DNA of 33,197 nucleotides from Chloroflexota bacterium (GTDB lineage: Bacteria > Chloroflexota > Limnocylindria > QHBO01): assembly GCA_031177555.1 (NCBI GenBank), contig JAPSGM010000001.1, positions 1-33,197 on the forward strand. Reading direction: 5' to 3'. The position numbers and the translations under genes are program-made. This document shows, piece by piece, positions 1-8,253 of the stretch. A model generated the notes under the pieces. That model was not told the DNA's origin and did no database searches. It worked only from the letters and a program-made list of their open reading frames with translations. The number at the start of each line of letters is the position of its first letter. Positions within the stretch are counted from its first letter, which is position 1.

Positions 1-820
1 GGTTGATCTCGTCATCGGCGTGAGGGCCGTGCTCGATCGCGTACACCTCGCCCGTCTCGGGGTGGATCGCCAGGCCCTGGGAGTTCCGATGCCCGAGCGA
101 GTACACCAGCGTCGGTCCTTCGTTGCCGGGCAGGCCGGGATTGCCACTCGCCGGGGTGCCGTCGCGGTTCAGGTGCAGAACCTTCCCGTTGAACGTATCG
201 GTCTGCTGCGACTCGAGCAGGGCGTTCCGTAGGGCGTCCCCGGTGGACATCCAGAGCGTCCCGATGGAATCCATCTCGACCCCGCACCCGTCGTGCTGGC
301 GGTTGGCAACGATCAGCTCGTCGAAAACAGGCCCCTCGAACTCCAGCTGGTGCTCGGCCGTGACCCGATAGCGGAGGAGCTCGTTTCGCCACGGCGCAGG
401 CCCCGTCTCCCCGTCGGCGTCCCGGGAGGCGCAGACGTAGAGATACGGGAACGACGCGAAATCGGTATCGATCGCAACGCCCATGACACCCGCCTCGCCA
501 AACGTGCGCAGGTCGGGAACCTCGGCACTGGCCAGCAGCTCGGCCCCCTCGGTGCCACTGGCGTACACCTTGATGCCGATCCGACGCTCCGAGACGAACA
601 TCGTGCCGTCCGGCGCGAAGGCGATGTCCCACGGCGCCTCGAGATCGCGCTGGATCACGCTGACGCGCAGGTTGTCGATCACGGGGGGAGGAGTCCGGGT
701 CCCGAGTGTGCTGCCACCAGGGCTCGGCGTGGGCAACACCTGACCGCACGCCGCGAGCAGGAGTGTGGCGACGAGCACGACCGTCGGCGCGGATCGGCCG
801 ACGAGCGAGCGGGTGAACAT
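1..820 (-). CDS. PQQ-dependent sugar dehydrogenase family lipoprotein (3' end beyond window)
   Basis: The first 273 residues are present and the reading frame runs off the left edge. The ATG at 820 is preceded by AGGGGGAG with 6 bases of spacing. A lipoprotein signal is visible: a hydrophobic stretch at residues 13-24, then LLAAC with the lipidated Cys at 25, so the protein is probably anchored on the outer face of the membrane. The mature part matches the glucose/sorbosone dehydrogenase beta-propeller family: APWDIAFAPDGTMFVSER near 62-79, GVMGVAIDTDF near 111-121, HDGCG with the likely catalytic His176, MSTGD near 191, and GHRNSQGLAIHPETGEVYAIEHGP near 243-266. Members oxidise aldoses with PQQ, but substrate cannot be read from sequence and PQQ binding is not proven. 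It is the last visible gene of the minus-strand polysaccharide operon, 51 bases after the sulfotransferase, and could act on released sugar or be functionally separate. Confidence 0.9.
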   Translation of the reverse strand, partial: MFTRSLVGRSAPTVVLVATLLLAACGQVLPTPSPGGSTLGTRTPPPVIDNLRVSVIQRDLEAPWDIAFAPDGTMFVSERRIGIKVYASGTEGAELLASAEVPDLRTFGEAGVMGVAIDTDFASFPYLYVCASRDADGETGPAPWRNELLRYRVTAEHQLEFEGPVFDELIVANRQHDGCGVEMDSIGTLWMSTGDALRNALLESQQTDTFNGKVLHLNRDGTPASGNPGLPGNEGPTLVYSLGHRNSQGLAIHPETGEVYAIEHGPHADDEIN

Positions 821-871
821 CGGAAACTCCCCCTGCCGTGCGCGGCGGGAAGACATCAGGCGCCGGGCACT

Positions 872-1654
872 TTAGGCGTCGTTCTGAGGGGTGGGCAGCA
901 CTCCGCCGGGGCGTCGCTTGACGTAGTCGCCAAATCGGAAGTACTTCCAGTACACGCTGCGCACGGCGCGCGTCGCCTTCAGCAGCAGCTTGCTCCAGAG
1001 CGGGACCTTCACCGGTCCCCATGCGGGCGGGAACTGGTAGCCCCACTCTTCCATGTACGGGCCGAAGACCCACTTCGCGCGCCGAATGGCACGAGGTGTG
1101 AAGTACCCCGCGAAGTCCCGCTGAGCATCGCGTTCCGAGGTGGCGTTGACGACCGGCAATGGCCGAACCGGCTCGATGCCGATCCTGCGCAGTGTCTGAT
1201 CGAAGTCGGCGGCCAGCGACTCCACGCAGAGGATGGCATCCATCCGTTTGTGGTCCAACGCCGCCCAAGTGTCGTACGGCACCTTGTACCAGCGAAGCAG
1301 GAAGTCCTCGAAGCTCGCGTCGTGCTCCTGCACCCAGCGGTAGATCCGACGCTCCAGCCGGCCTGCCAGCGAGTTGCGGAGCGCGACACGCTCCGGCTCC
1401 GTAAACCGCCCGCGCCTGTCGTCCTTGAGGTGGACGAACCGCGTCACCGCGACGTCCAGCGGATTCCGGATCCCCGAAAAGGCGAAGTACGAGCGCTCGT
1501 CCTCCGACGCGATGCGCAGGAAGTCGCGATAGGTGGCGTGCTTCCTGAGGATGGGATGGCCGTCGTAGTGCTCGCGCAGCTCGCGGCTCACCGCCGTGGA
1601 CCCGGTGCGAGGCAGCTCCACGTAGACGTATCGGTACTTGTGGCTGATGATCAC
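872..1654 (-). CDS. Sulfotransferase family protein (divergent; first of four)
   Basis: This 260-residue protein starts at GTG 1654, which overlaps the TGA of the upstream glycosyltransferase by 4 bases (GTGA); that coupling decides the start, because longer reading of the frame would run deep into the glycosyltransferase. The N-terminus holds a PAPS 5'-phosphosulfate loop, VELPRTGST (residues 12-20), and FSGIRNPLDVAVTRF about 50 residues later matches the 3'-phosphate-binding strand with its Arg. It is more divergent than the other three sulfotransferases here (PRTGST instead of PKSGTT/PRSGTT) and resembles the sulfotransferase-2 type that modifies glycans. No signal peptide is visible, so it is probably cytoplasmic and acts on lipid-linked or nucleotide-bound sugar intermediates. 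The acceptor is unknown. Sulfotransferase fold is likely; polysaccharide as substrate is inferred from the operon. Confidence 0.82.
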   Translation of the reverse strand: MIISHKYRYVYVELPRTGSTAVSRELREHYDGHPILRKHATYRDFLRIASEDERSYFAFSGIRNPLDVAVTRFVHLKDDRRGRFTEPERVALRNSLAGRLERRIYRWVQEHDASFEDFLLRWYKVPYDTWAALDHKRMDAILCVESLAADFDQTLRRIGIEPVRPLPVVNATSERDAQRDFAGYFTPRAIRRAKWVFGPYMEEWGYQFPPAWGPVKVPLWSKLLLKATRAVRSVYWKYFRFGDYVKRRPGGVLPTPQNDA

Positions 1655-2901
1655 CGACTGGCTCCTGCGTTGCTCGGGCTGCCGCCCGGATGCCGGCCAT
1701 CGCGGGAGCGGGCCGCTCCGGACAGCTCGCGATGTAGATCGTAGACCCTGGCGAGCACCCGCCGCGCGGCCAGCGGCTCGGCAGCCCTGCGGCACTCGGC
1801 GCGCAGGCCATCGCGGGGAGTGCCCAGCAGCCACCGGATGCCCTCGGCGAGGGCATCGGCGGAGTGGTCGCGCGCCACCCATCCCGTCTTCCCGGTGCTG
1901 ACGACGGCGCTGATCTCGCCGACGGGGGTTGTGACCACCGGCAGCCCGCAGGCGAGCGCCTCGAGGCCCACGGTGGGGCCCGTCTCGAAGGCGGAGCTGA
2001 TCACCAACCCGTCGGCGGCGTTCATCAGCAGCGCCAGCTCGACGCGGGGCCGCGTGCCCAGGAAGCGAACTCGCGCCGCGCAGCCCAGCCGCTCCCCGAG
2101 CGCGTCCAGCTCGCCGCGCAGCGAGCCGTCGCCCGCGACCAGGAGCGTGGTGCCGCCGGCCTGCGTGGCACGCGCGAAGGCCTCGAGGAGCAGCTGCGGG
2201 CGCTTCTGGCCCTCAAGCCGGCCGGCGTACAGCAGGATCCGCTCCGTCGCCGGCACGCCGAGCTCGGCCTCAAGCCGTCCCCGAAGGTCGCGGCGCTGGC
2301 CCGCGTCGGTGGCCGCGAACACCTTGTCGTCGAACCAGTTCGGCAGGAACTCGATCCGGTCGGCCACCTCGCGGAACCGAGCTCGGTACCGTTCGGTGGC
2401 GATCCTGTTCACGACGTAGATGCGCTGCATGCGCCGGAATGCGACACCCTCCACCGCGTCCAGCGGCCGCCCCAGGCGGCGCCACCGGCTCTCCGATGCG
2501 GCGTCCGCGAGGTCCTCGCGGGTGAGATGCACCACCCGCCACATCGGGCCGTCATGCCCAAGCAGCGGAAGCGCGGTGGCCGGGCGGTGGAACTGGGTCA
2601 CGCGTCCGGCGGTCGGAATGCGCCGGTGGCGTGCGGCCAGGGCCGCGGTGAAGCGGAGAGCCAGCGGGACCACGCTCCGACCCGTGCCGCGGGACAGCCG
2701 GGCGATCGGCAGGAAATCCATGCGGCTCCCCTCGAAGTCGATCGCCTGCCAGCTGCCGAGCGGCCTGGTGGCGGCCATCCCGACCATGGCCACGCGAAAG
2801 TCGGATGGGGCGAACTTGACGAAGCTGCGGATGAAGGAGGCGATGCCGCCGATGCTCATGTCCTCCGGATCGGCGGGCAGGACGATGAGCGGCCGGATCA
2901 C
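1651..2901 (-). CDS. GT4-family glycosyltransferase
   Basis: A 416-residue GT-B glycosyltransferase. The N-terminal half begins with a Rossmann strand (IRPLIVLPADPE) and the donor-binding half is clear: ERILLYAGRLEGQKRPQLLLEAF near 216-238, LLVAGDGSLRGEL near 250-262, VRFLGTRPRVELALLMNAADGLVISSAFETGP (the E-x7-E region begins here), then GLEALACGLPVVTTPVGEI. These are the standard group 1 (GT4) donor-site features; the enzyme would add a sugar from a nucleotide donor to a growing lipid-linked glycan at the cytoplasmic face. The start is GTG 2901, overlapping the stop of the upstream polymerase-like gene by 4 bases, and its own stop overlaps the next start by 4, so it is tightly coupled on both sides. 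Sugar and linkage specificity cannot be told. Confidence 0.92.
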   Translation of the reverse strand: MIRPLIVLPADPEDMSIGGIASFIRSFVKFAPSDFRVAMVGMAATRPLGSWQAIDFEGSRMDFLPIARLSRGTGRSVVPLALRFTAALAARHRRIPTAGRVTQFHRPATALPLLGHDGPMWRVVHLTREDLADAASESRWRRLGRPLDAVEGVAFRRMQRIYVVNRIATERYRARFREVADRIEFLPNWFDDKVFAATDAGQRRDLRGRLEAELGVPATERILLYAGRLEGQKRPQLLLEAFARATQAGGTTLLVAGDGSLRGELDALGERLGCAARVRFLGTRPRVELALLMNAADGLVISSAFETGPTVGLEALACGLPVVTTPVGEISAVVSTGKTGWVARDHSADALAEGIRWLLGTPRDGLRAECRRAAEPLAARRVLARVYDLHRELSGAARSRDGRHPGGSPSNAGASR

Positions 2902-4274
2902 GCGGTCGATGGCGATGTTTCCGGCGCCTCCGCCTGGTGCTCCGCGCCCGTCGTCGGGGGTGCGAGCAGGAAAGCCCCGACGAAGATGGCCGCCATGACG
3001 CTCGTGACCCCGACGGTGAAGAGGTTGTTCACGACCGCCTGGGCCTCGAAGGCGAGCACCGCGATGGCCCCGGCGATGTGGATCGCGGATCTGGCGTGGC
3101 GAGCCCGGAACAGCACCAGCAGCGCGAGGGCCGCGAGGCTGAGGTGCAGCAGCAGGGCGCCGGCCGCGCCGAGCACGCCCAGCTCAGCGCCGGCCAGGAG
3201 CACCGAGTTGTGCGCGCTGGCACCGGCACGACCCAGCGGCGTGTCGATGTAGCGCTCCGGCCAGTCGCGCATGGTCGCCAGCATCTCGCCGGTGCCGACG
3301 CCGGTCAGCGGGTGGTCGATCATGAGCAGGACGGCGGCATACCAGAGCGCCAGCCGGTTGGTGGCGTCGCTCACGAACCGCTCACCCAGCGGCGTCAGCA
3401 GCGTGATCACGATGCCGGCACCGATGATCGGGACGGCGAGGACCGGCCGCCTGGCCAGGAGCACGACGGCGACCACCCCCACCGCGGCCAGCCCGATCGG
3501 CGCGCGCGAGAAGGTCAACGTCAGCCCGATGATCTGCACGACCGCGCACGCCAGCCACACCAGCCGGGCGCGCCGCGTCCTGGCCTCGATGGCGAGCCCC
3601 ACGGTCAGGAGCAGCGAGACCATCAGGATCGCTCCGAGGAAGTTGGCCCCCACGCCGAGCGTGCCGGTGATGCGGCCGGGCACCTCGCCGAACAGCGCCG
3701 ACCTTGGCCCCTTCTCGCTGCCGAGGCCGATGTCGCCGGGCAGCGGCACCAGGAAGGCCACGATGCCGAAGACGGCCTCGAACGTCCCGACCACCGCGAC
3801 GGCGCTTGCCACGAACTCGGCGGCACCCTCGCGGCGGCTCACCGCCCAGGCCACCGCCACGGCGATAACGGCCAGCATGGCGAGCCGGCCGGAGCTGCGC
3901 ATCACCATCCGGAAGAAGTCGAAGGGTGACTCGGCCACCAGCAAACTGGAGATGACGCCGGCGACGAACAGGACCGCCAGGCCGATGGCGAGGCCGATCA
4001 GGACCTGCCGCTTGACCGCCAGCCGCGGAAAGTCCTCGAACGGAGCGAGGGCCAGCAGCAGCCCGACGAGGCCCACGATTGCCGGGATGTCGTCGAGGCT
4101 GAAGCCGAGCGTGATGTGCACGTTGGGCACCAGCGGTGTCATGGCCAGGACCAGCAGCGATCCCGCGAAGCGCCAGCCGAACCGGCGGGTGGTGATGATC
4201 GTCACGGCGACCGCCACCAGGGAGATGGCGATCGCGACTCCGGTGAGCGCCAGGAGCTCCCAGCTGAGGGTCAT
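2898..4274 (-). CDS. O-antigen ligase / Wzy-like polymerase membrane protein
   Basis: A 458-residue multi-spanning membrane protein with roughly 10-12 hydrophobic segments. It carries the O-antigen ligase (Wzy_C) family features: TFSRAPIGLAAVGVVAVVLL in the middle, then a large outer loop with HPLTGVGTGEML and SAHNSVLLAGAELGVLGAAG, the hallmark HN...ELG pattern before the final helices. Such proteins polymerise exported lipid-linked repeat units or ligate them to an acceptor on the outer face. It starts at ATG 4274, 4 bases after the upstream sulfotransferase stop, and overlaps the following glycosyltransferase by 4 bases. It shares the family with the plus-strand gene at 24414-25946, so the window has two polymerase/ligase candidates, one next to each biosynthetic cluster. 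Polymerase and ligase activity cannot be separated from sequence. Confidence 0.88.
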   Translation of the reverse strand: MTLSWELLALTGVAIAISLVAVAVTIITTRRFGWRFAGSLLVLAMTPLVPNVHITLGFSLDDIPAIVGLVGLLLALAPFEDFPRLAVKRQVLIGLAIGLAVLFVAGVISSLLVAESPFDFFRMVMRSSGRLAMLAVIAVAVAWAVSRREGAAEFVASAVAVVGTFEAVFGIVAFLVPLPGDIGLGSEKGPRSALFGEVPGRITGTLGVGANFLGAILMVSLLLTVGLAIEARTRRARLVWLACAVVQIIGLTLTFSRAPIGLAAVGVVAVVLLARRPVLAVPIIGAGIVITLLTPLGERFVSDATNRLALWYAAVLLMIDHPLTGVGTGEMLATMRDWPERYIDTPLGRAGASAHNSVLLAGAELGVLGAAGALLLHLSLAALALLVLFRARHARSAIHIAGAIAVLAFEAQAVVNNLFTVGVTSVMAAIFVGAFLLAPPTTGAEHQAEAPETSPSTA

Positions 4275-4278
4275 CGGC

Positions 4279-5229
4279 TCATGCCGACCACGCGGCGAGG
4301 TCTCGGTCGATCAGCGTCTCCAGCCGGGCGACGTCATCGGCCAGTTCCGCGACGAGGCGAGCGCGGAGGTCCGGATCGATCGGCGGTCGCTGCTGATACC
4401 TGATGTTGGCACGCTTCATGAGACGCCAGGCGGCGTGGTGGAGCGGGCCCGGCAGCGCGTTCACGACGGTGCCCACGGCGCGGCCCTTGCGGACGCGCTG
4501 CAGCAGCGAGCTGCGAGCCACCTTGTTCTGGTTGACGACCGCGAAGTCCGGCTCGAAGCCGGTGCTCACCTCGAGGAATGACAGGACGTCGCGGTATGCG
4601 GTGCGGGCATCGGCGCTGAAGTCGTCGTAGAGGAGGACCTTCACGGCGTCGCGGCCGAAGGTCTCCAGGTAGCGCTCGACGTGTGCCGCATAGCGGGCGC
4701 AGGCGCGGTACTGCAGTCCCTCCGGCCTCCGAACGTCCGGCGGCAGGCGCCGTCCCTGCCGCCGGTCCTCCTCGGCATCGAGCGCCTGGGCGAAGTCCTC
4801 GACGTCCTCGTTGCCGGTGAAGAGCCAATGGCTGTGCAGCGAGTGGATCATCTCCACCGGATCGCGCAGCATGATGATGATCCGGGCGTCGGGGTCGAAG
4901 CGCCTGATCTCGGCGGCCGCGGTCCGCGAGTACAGGTACCACACCGTCGCCTCGCCCAGCCGCCGCTTCCCCCGTCCGGGCCCGAAGAGCTTCAGGTAGC
5001 TCGGCTCGTCGAGGAGCGGTGGCCGCTTGGTCAGGTCCGCCCCGAAGTACACCGGCTCCTTGCGATAGGGCATGAACACGTCCGGATGCTGTCGCAGGTA
5101 CTCGTACATGGCCGTGGTGCCGGATCGCGGCGCCCCGACGATGAAGAAGTTCGGCCTCGGATCCGCCACGTCCGTGGAGGCGAGGCCCAGGCCGCCTCGC
5201 GGCAGGCTCGATGCCTGGTCAGGATTCAT
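4279..5229 (-). CDS. Sulfotransferase domain protein (second of four)
   Basis: A 316-residue PAPS-dependent sulfotransferase. The 5'-phosphosulfate loop is FFIVGAPRSGTTAMYEYL with PRSGTT at residues 34-39, followed by HPDVFMPYRKEPVYF, typical of the bacterial family in which KEP follows the first helix. The 3'-phosphate element is IIIMLRDPVEMIHSLHSH. ATG 5229 overlaps the upstream nucleotidyltransferase stop as ATGA. It is clearly a paralogue of the sulfotransferase at 9899-10810: both share TTAMY-YLRQHPDVFMP, the WYLYS segment, GRRLPP, and a C-terminal region of the form DP-LRARL...VARL...DRDL..W. The N-terminal 27 residues before the fold are extra and probably disordered. The likely role is adding sulfate to a sugar of the glycan made by this operon; the acceptor is not identifiable. 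Confidence 0.92.
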   Translation of the reverse strand: MNPDQASSLPRGGLGLASTDVADPRPNFFIVGAPRSGTTAMYEYLRQHPDVFMPYRKEPVYFGADLTKRPPLLDEPSYLKLFGPGRGKRRLGEATVWYLYSRTAAAEIRRFDPDARIIIMLRDPVEMIHSLHSHWLFTGNEDVEDFAQALDAEEDRRQGRRLPPDVRRPEGLQYRACARYAAHVERYLETFGRDAVKVLLYDDFSADARTAYRDVLSFLEVSTGFEPDFAVVNQNKVARSSLLQRVRKGRAVGTVVNALPGPLHHAAWRLMKRANIRYQQRPPIDPDLRARLVAELADDVARLETLIDRDLAAWSA

Positions 5230-5972
5230 CGGTCCGCCAGGAGCTGCACCAGGCCCGCGTAGTCCTCTGGCGTATCGATCTCATGCCACCACGTCTCCCC
5301 GATCTCGCAGCCCGTCAACGATCCGGTCGTCGCGGCCAGCTCGCTCACCAGATCGTGCCAGATGGCGCGCCCTGCGGATTTCGCCTCGCGCTCCACGAAG
5401 TCGGTCAGCAGCCCGTCGAACATGGCGCGCGCTTCCTCGCCGCAGGCCAGGAACAGGCCGGCGGACACGCCGTGGGTTCGTTCGTCGGCCAGCCCCTTGC
5501 CGACCGCGGCGACCGTGCCATCGCCGCGAAGCGAGACCCGCACGTCATCGGTCTCGGCCACCCGCCTCGAGAAGCCCAGGCGGAACCCGCCGGCGTCGAC
5601 CGACCCGACCGCGCGAAAGGCTTCCGGCCGGTAGTAGGTGTCGCCGTTGCCGATCATGATGTCGGCTGACGTGATGACGTCCCGCGCGGCCCACAGCGAC
5701 CAGATCGGGCCGTGCGAGGCGAAGTCGGGGTTGTAGCGCGTCTCGACCGCGCCCGCCCTGGCATGCCGCGCGACCTCCTGCTCAATCGCGTCGGAACAAT
5801 ACCCGGTGACGACCACGACGCGGCGCACGGCGCCCGACAGGTGCGCGTTGCGAAGGTTCTCGCCGAGCAGCGATCCGCCATCGGGCGTGGGGACCAGGGC
5901 CTTGGGGATCGGGCCCGTGACCGACGCCAGGCGGGTGCCCTGGCCGGCGGCGAGCAGAATGAGGTCCGTCAT
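5226..5972 (-). CDS. Sugar/choline-phosphate nucleotidyltransferase (LicC-like)
   Basis: A 248-residue single-domain nucleotidyltransferase. It opens with ILLAAGQGTRLASVTGPIPKAL, the GxGTRL...PK signature of the NTP-transferase fold that binds the nucleotide and activates the phosphate. RYNPDFASHGPIWSLWAARD near residues 78-97 and GNGDTYY near 108-114 resemble the LicC/choline-phosphate cytidylyltransferase branch, and WWHEIDTPEDYAGL near the C-terminus matches the usual closing metal-site motif ending. There is no left-handed beta-helix domain, so it is not GlmU-like. It is coupled by ATGA overlaps to the downstream sulfotransferase and to the upstream TagF-like transferase. An attractive reading is that it makes a CDP-activated alcohol used by that neighbour, but a hexose-1-phosphate substrate is also possible. 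Confidence 0.85.
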   Translation of the reverse strand: MTDLILLAAGQGTRLASVTGPIPKALVPTPDGGSLLGENLRNAHLSGAVRRVVVVTGYCSDAIEQEVARHARAGAVETRYNPDFASHGPIWSLWAARDVITSADIMIGNGDTYYRPEAFRAVGSVDAGGFRLGFSRRVAETDDVRVSLRGDGTVAAVGKGLADERTHGVSAGLFLACGEEARAMFDGLLTDFVEREAKSAGRAIWHDLVSELAATTGSLTGCEIGETWWHEIDTPEDYAGLVQLLADR

Positions 5973-7324
5973 CGGTTCGACGCCGATGCGGCTTTGCCGG
6001 CAGCGGCGCCGGTGACCGCCCCGACCCCGGCCCCGACCTCGGCCCCGACCGCAAGGACGATGCGCTCGCAGCTGCCCGGCGAGTCCGCGTAGCCGCTTCG
6101 CTCCCTGATCAGCGCGGGCAATGCCAGGTCCGCGGCGTCGTCACCGTCCGCGGCGCTCCGGATCGCGTCGAGCAGCGAGGGCCACTCGACGTGATGCTGG
6201 CCCCGGGTCCAGCTCTCGAGTGGCTCGTAGAGATCGCGGCTCTGGCCGTGCTCGGCGATGTCGGGGGCGAAGACGTGGATGGGTCGGGCGAGGATCGCGT
6301 AGTCGAATGCAGCGCTCGAGTAATCGGTGACGAGGGCATCGGCGATGCGCAGCAGGCAGTTCACGTCGGCGATCTCGTCGCCGAGCATGCGCACGTGGCC
6401 ATCCAGCGCGAGGCGGTCGCGAAAGACGCCGGGATCGTTGTTGGGATGCGGCTTCACGACGAGCCTGACCCTGGACCCGCCGAGCGCCCGCTCCACCTCC
6501 GCTGCGTCGAGGGCCGGCAACCAGGCCTCGTCCCCCTCCTCGCGCCAGGTCGGCAGCCACAGGACGACGTGGTCATCGGGCGCCAGCCCCAGGCGAGCGC
6601 GGAGGTCGCCGCGGACGACGCGGTCGTACGCGGGGCCGCCCAGGATGACGTCGAACCGTGGCGTTCCGAGGACCCGGATCCGGTCGGGCGGGCCACCGAA
6701 GGCGCTCAGGTACCACGTCTTCGCCAGCTCACCGGGAGCGACCACCATGTCGACCTGTCCCAGCCGGCGGGACATGAACCAGCGGTACGCGCGCGCGGCC
6801 ACGCCGCCGACGGCGGAGCCGCCCATCAGGCGCGACTGGTCCACGTCGAGCAGCACGCGCTTGAGCCCCTTTCCGTGCCGAAGGTGGACGAGGAAGGCGC
6901 CGCTCAGGTTCGCGGTCTCGAGATCCTCGAAGCCGGTGCAGATGAACGCCGCGCCGGCGCGGCGATGGACGTCGGCGGACTCCCGCGTGCCGTGGATGGC
7001 GGAGCGCAGGCCGGCGTCGTGTGCCTGGCGAGCGTCGCGCTCGTTCGCCGCGATCCACCACGTCTCGATCTGGGGGTGGGCGTGCAGGAGGTGCTCGGCA
7101 AGATATCGCGTGTTGTCGCGGAATCCTCGCCGGTTCCCCAGGATCCAGGTGCGGGCCTCGCGGCGGCCGAAGCGGCTCAGGACGCGTCCAGGCAGGCCGG
7201 CCGCACGCCTGCCGGCCTTGTGCAGCATCCCTGCCCGTGAGCCAGCCCTGCCTCGCGGCTCGTCATGCCCGCGTTCGGCGATCCCGCCGTCCTCCCGAGC
7301 GTCGCTCGGCGGTCCGATGGCCAC
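5969..7324 (-). CDS. CDP-glycerol glycerophosphotransferase family protein (TagB/TagF-like)
   Basis: I chose GTG 7324 as start because AGGAG lies 6 bases upstream (7331-7335) and the gene upstream stops at 7344-7342; the ATG at 7228 (residue 33) is an alternative with no clear ribosome site. The 451-residue product has the TagF-type C-terminal transferase features: VLGTPRFD near 223-230, LWLPTWREEGDEAW near 255-268, VVKPHPNNDPGVF near 287-299, ADALVTDYSSAAFDYAILARPIHVF near 326-350. Family members move glycerol- or ribitol-phosphate from CDP donors to polyprenyl-linked acceptors in teichoic acids and capsules at the inner face of the membrane. No signal peptide is seen. The last 30 or so residues are a low-complexity Ala/Gly/Val tail. 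The adjacent nucleotidyltransferase may supply its donor, which is an inference. Confidence 0.88.
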   Translation of the reverse strand: MAIGPPSDAREDGGIAERGHDEPRGRAGSRAGMLHKAGRRAAGLPGRVLSRFGRREARTWILGNRRGFRDNTRYLAEHLLHAHPQIETWWIAANERDARQAHDAGLRSAIHGTRESADVHRRAGAAFICTGFEDLETANLSGAFLVHLRHGKGLKRVLLDVDQSRLMGGSAVGGVAARAYRWFMSRRLGQVDMVVAPGELAKTWYLSAFGGPPDRIRVLGTPRFDVILGGPAYDRVVRGDLRARLGLAPDDHVVLWLPTWREEGDEAWLPALDAAEVERALGGSRVRLVVKPHPNNDPGVFRDRLALDGHVRMLGDEIADVNCLLRIADALVTDYSSAAFDYAILARPIHVFAPDIAEHGQSRDLYEPLESWTRGQHHVEWPSLLDAIRSAADGDDAADLALPALIRERSGYADSPGSCERIVLAVGAEVGAGVGAVTGAAAGKAASASNR

Positions 7325-7341
7325 GTCCGTCTCCTGGCCGT

Positions 7342-8241
7342 CTAGCCCGATGCCGCCACGGGCATGCGCCAGCCGGGCAGCGGTCGCGTGAGGGTCTCGA
7401 CGTAGGCGATGTCCCGCTCGAAATGGGCCAGGAGCCGCTCCTGCAGCTGGGCGGGCATCGCAGGATACGCGGCCCTCTTCATGTTGCGCGCCTCGAGCGC
7501 ATTCCGCAGCCGGTGAGCGGGTCGTCGAACGAACCGCGGCAGGAAGCTCCAGCTGCGGTAGCGCGTGCCGGCGATGGCCCGATGCAGGAGTCGGCTGCTG
7601 GGGACGGCATGCGGGTTGTACTCCGCGTCGAACGACGGCAGGAACCCGTCGTCGACGCCCACGAAGCGGCAGATCCTGCGGTAGGTCTCGGGCGGATCGC
7701 TCCGCAGGTCGTCGTACAGGACGAGGTGCACGCGCTCGGGCCCCAGGGCATCGAGGTAACGGCGCACGTGGCGCTCGTAGCTGCTCATGTACAGCAGGTA
7801 GCGAAGGTCCGGGTGGTCCTCGACGACCTCCGAGAAGGGCGGCATCGGCCACCCGCGCTTCCAGTTGTGCCAGTAATGCGAGTACGCCCGCTCGACCGGC
7901 TGACGCAGCACGAAGATGACCTTGAGCCCGGGGACGTGCTTCTCCATCAGCTCGGGGCCGTCCAAGGCGCCGAGGTAGTGCGTGCTGGCTTCGCCACGCG
8001 CCAGGCAGTCCTCTCCCCCCTCGAACAGGCTCTCGTACCAGGCGATGCCCTGGCTGTACGTGTCCTCGCGCAACGGACCGATGATGCGCACGCCCGGCTC
8101 CGGAACATTAGCGTCGCGCGTGAGGAAGTGGGGTTCCTTCACGGGGCTCATCCAGACCTGCGGGTGAGCGTCGAGGAGGCGCCAGAGGGCCGTGGTCCCT
8201 GACTTCGGTGCTCCTCCGATCACGAAGGTCGGCAGGGTCAA
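7342..8241 (-). CDS. Sulfotransferase domain protein (third of four)
   Basis: A 299-residue sulfotransferase with the PAPS loop FVIGGAPKSGTTALWRLL (PKSGTT at residues 12-17), HPQVWMSPVKEPHFL right after it, and the 3'-phosphate element VIFVLRQPVERAYSHYWHN. This set resembles the heparan-type bacterial branch (RQPVERAYSHY), distinct from the paralogous pair at 4279 and 9899. The start is taken as TTG 8241: an in-frame stop lies four codons upstream, and a later GTG would cut the first beta strand just before the PAPS loop. No good ribosome site is visible for the TTG, so the start is less sure than the gene. It is separated from the upstream flippase gene by 112 bases containing a GC-rich hairpin. 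The acceptor is unknown; sulfation of the operon's glycan is inferred. Confidence 0.92.
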   Translation of the reverse strand: MTLPTFVIGGAPKSGTTALWRLLDAHPQVWMSPVKEPHFLTRDANVPEPGVRIIGPLREDTYSQGIAWYESLFEGGEDCLARGEASTHYLGALDGPELMEKHVPGLKVIFVLRQPVERAYSHYWHNWKRGWPMPPFSEVVEDHPDLRYLLYMSSYERHVRRYLDALGPERVHLVLYDDLRSDPPETYRRICRFVGVDDGFLPSFDAEYNPHAVPSSRLLHRAIAGTRYRSWSFLPRFVRRPAHRLRNALEARNMKRAAYPAMPAQLQERLLAHFERDIAYVETLTRPLPGWRMPVAASG

Positions 8242-8253
8242 GGGTCGTGGTCA

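Noticed and set aside
12..1856. Long minus-strand open frame of 614 codons at the left end
   Set aside because: It crosses the sulfotransferase and dehydrogenase genes in another frame, is Arg/Pro/Ala-rich, and matches no family. The real frames show clear motifs.
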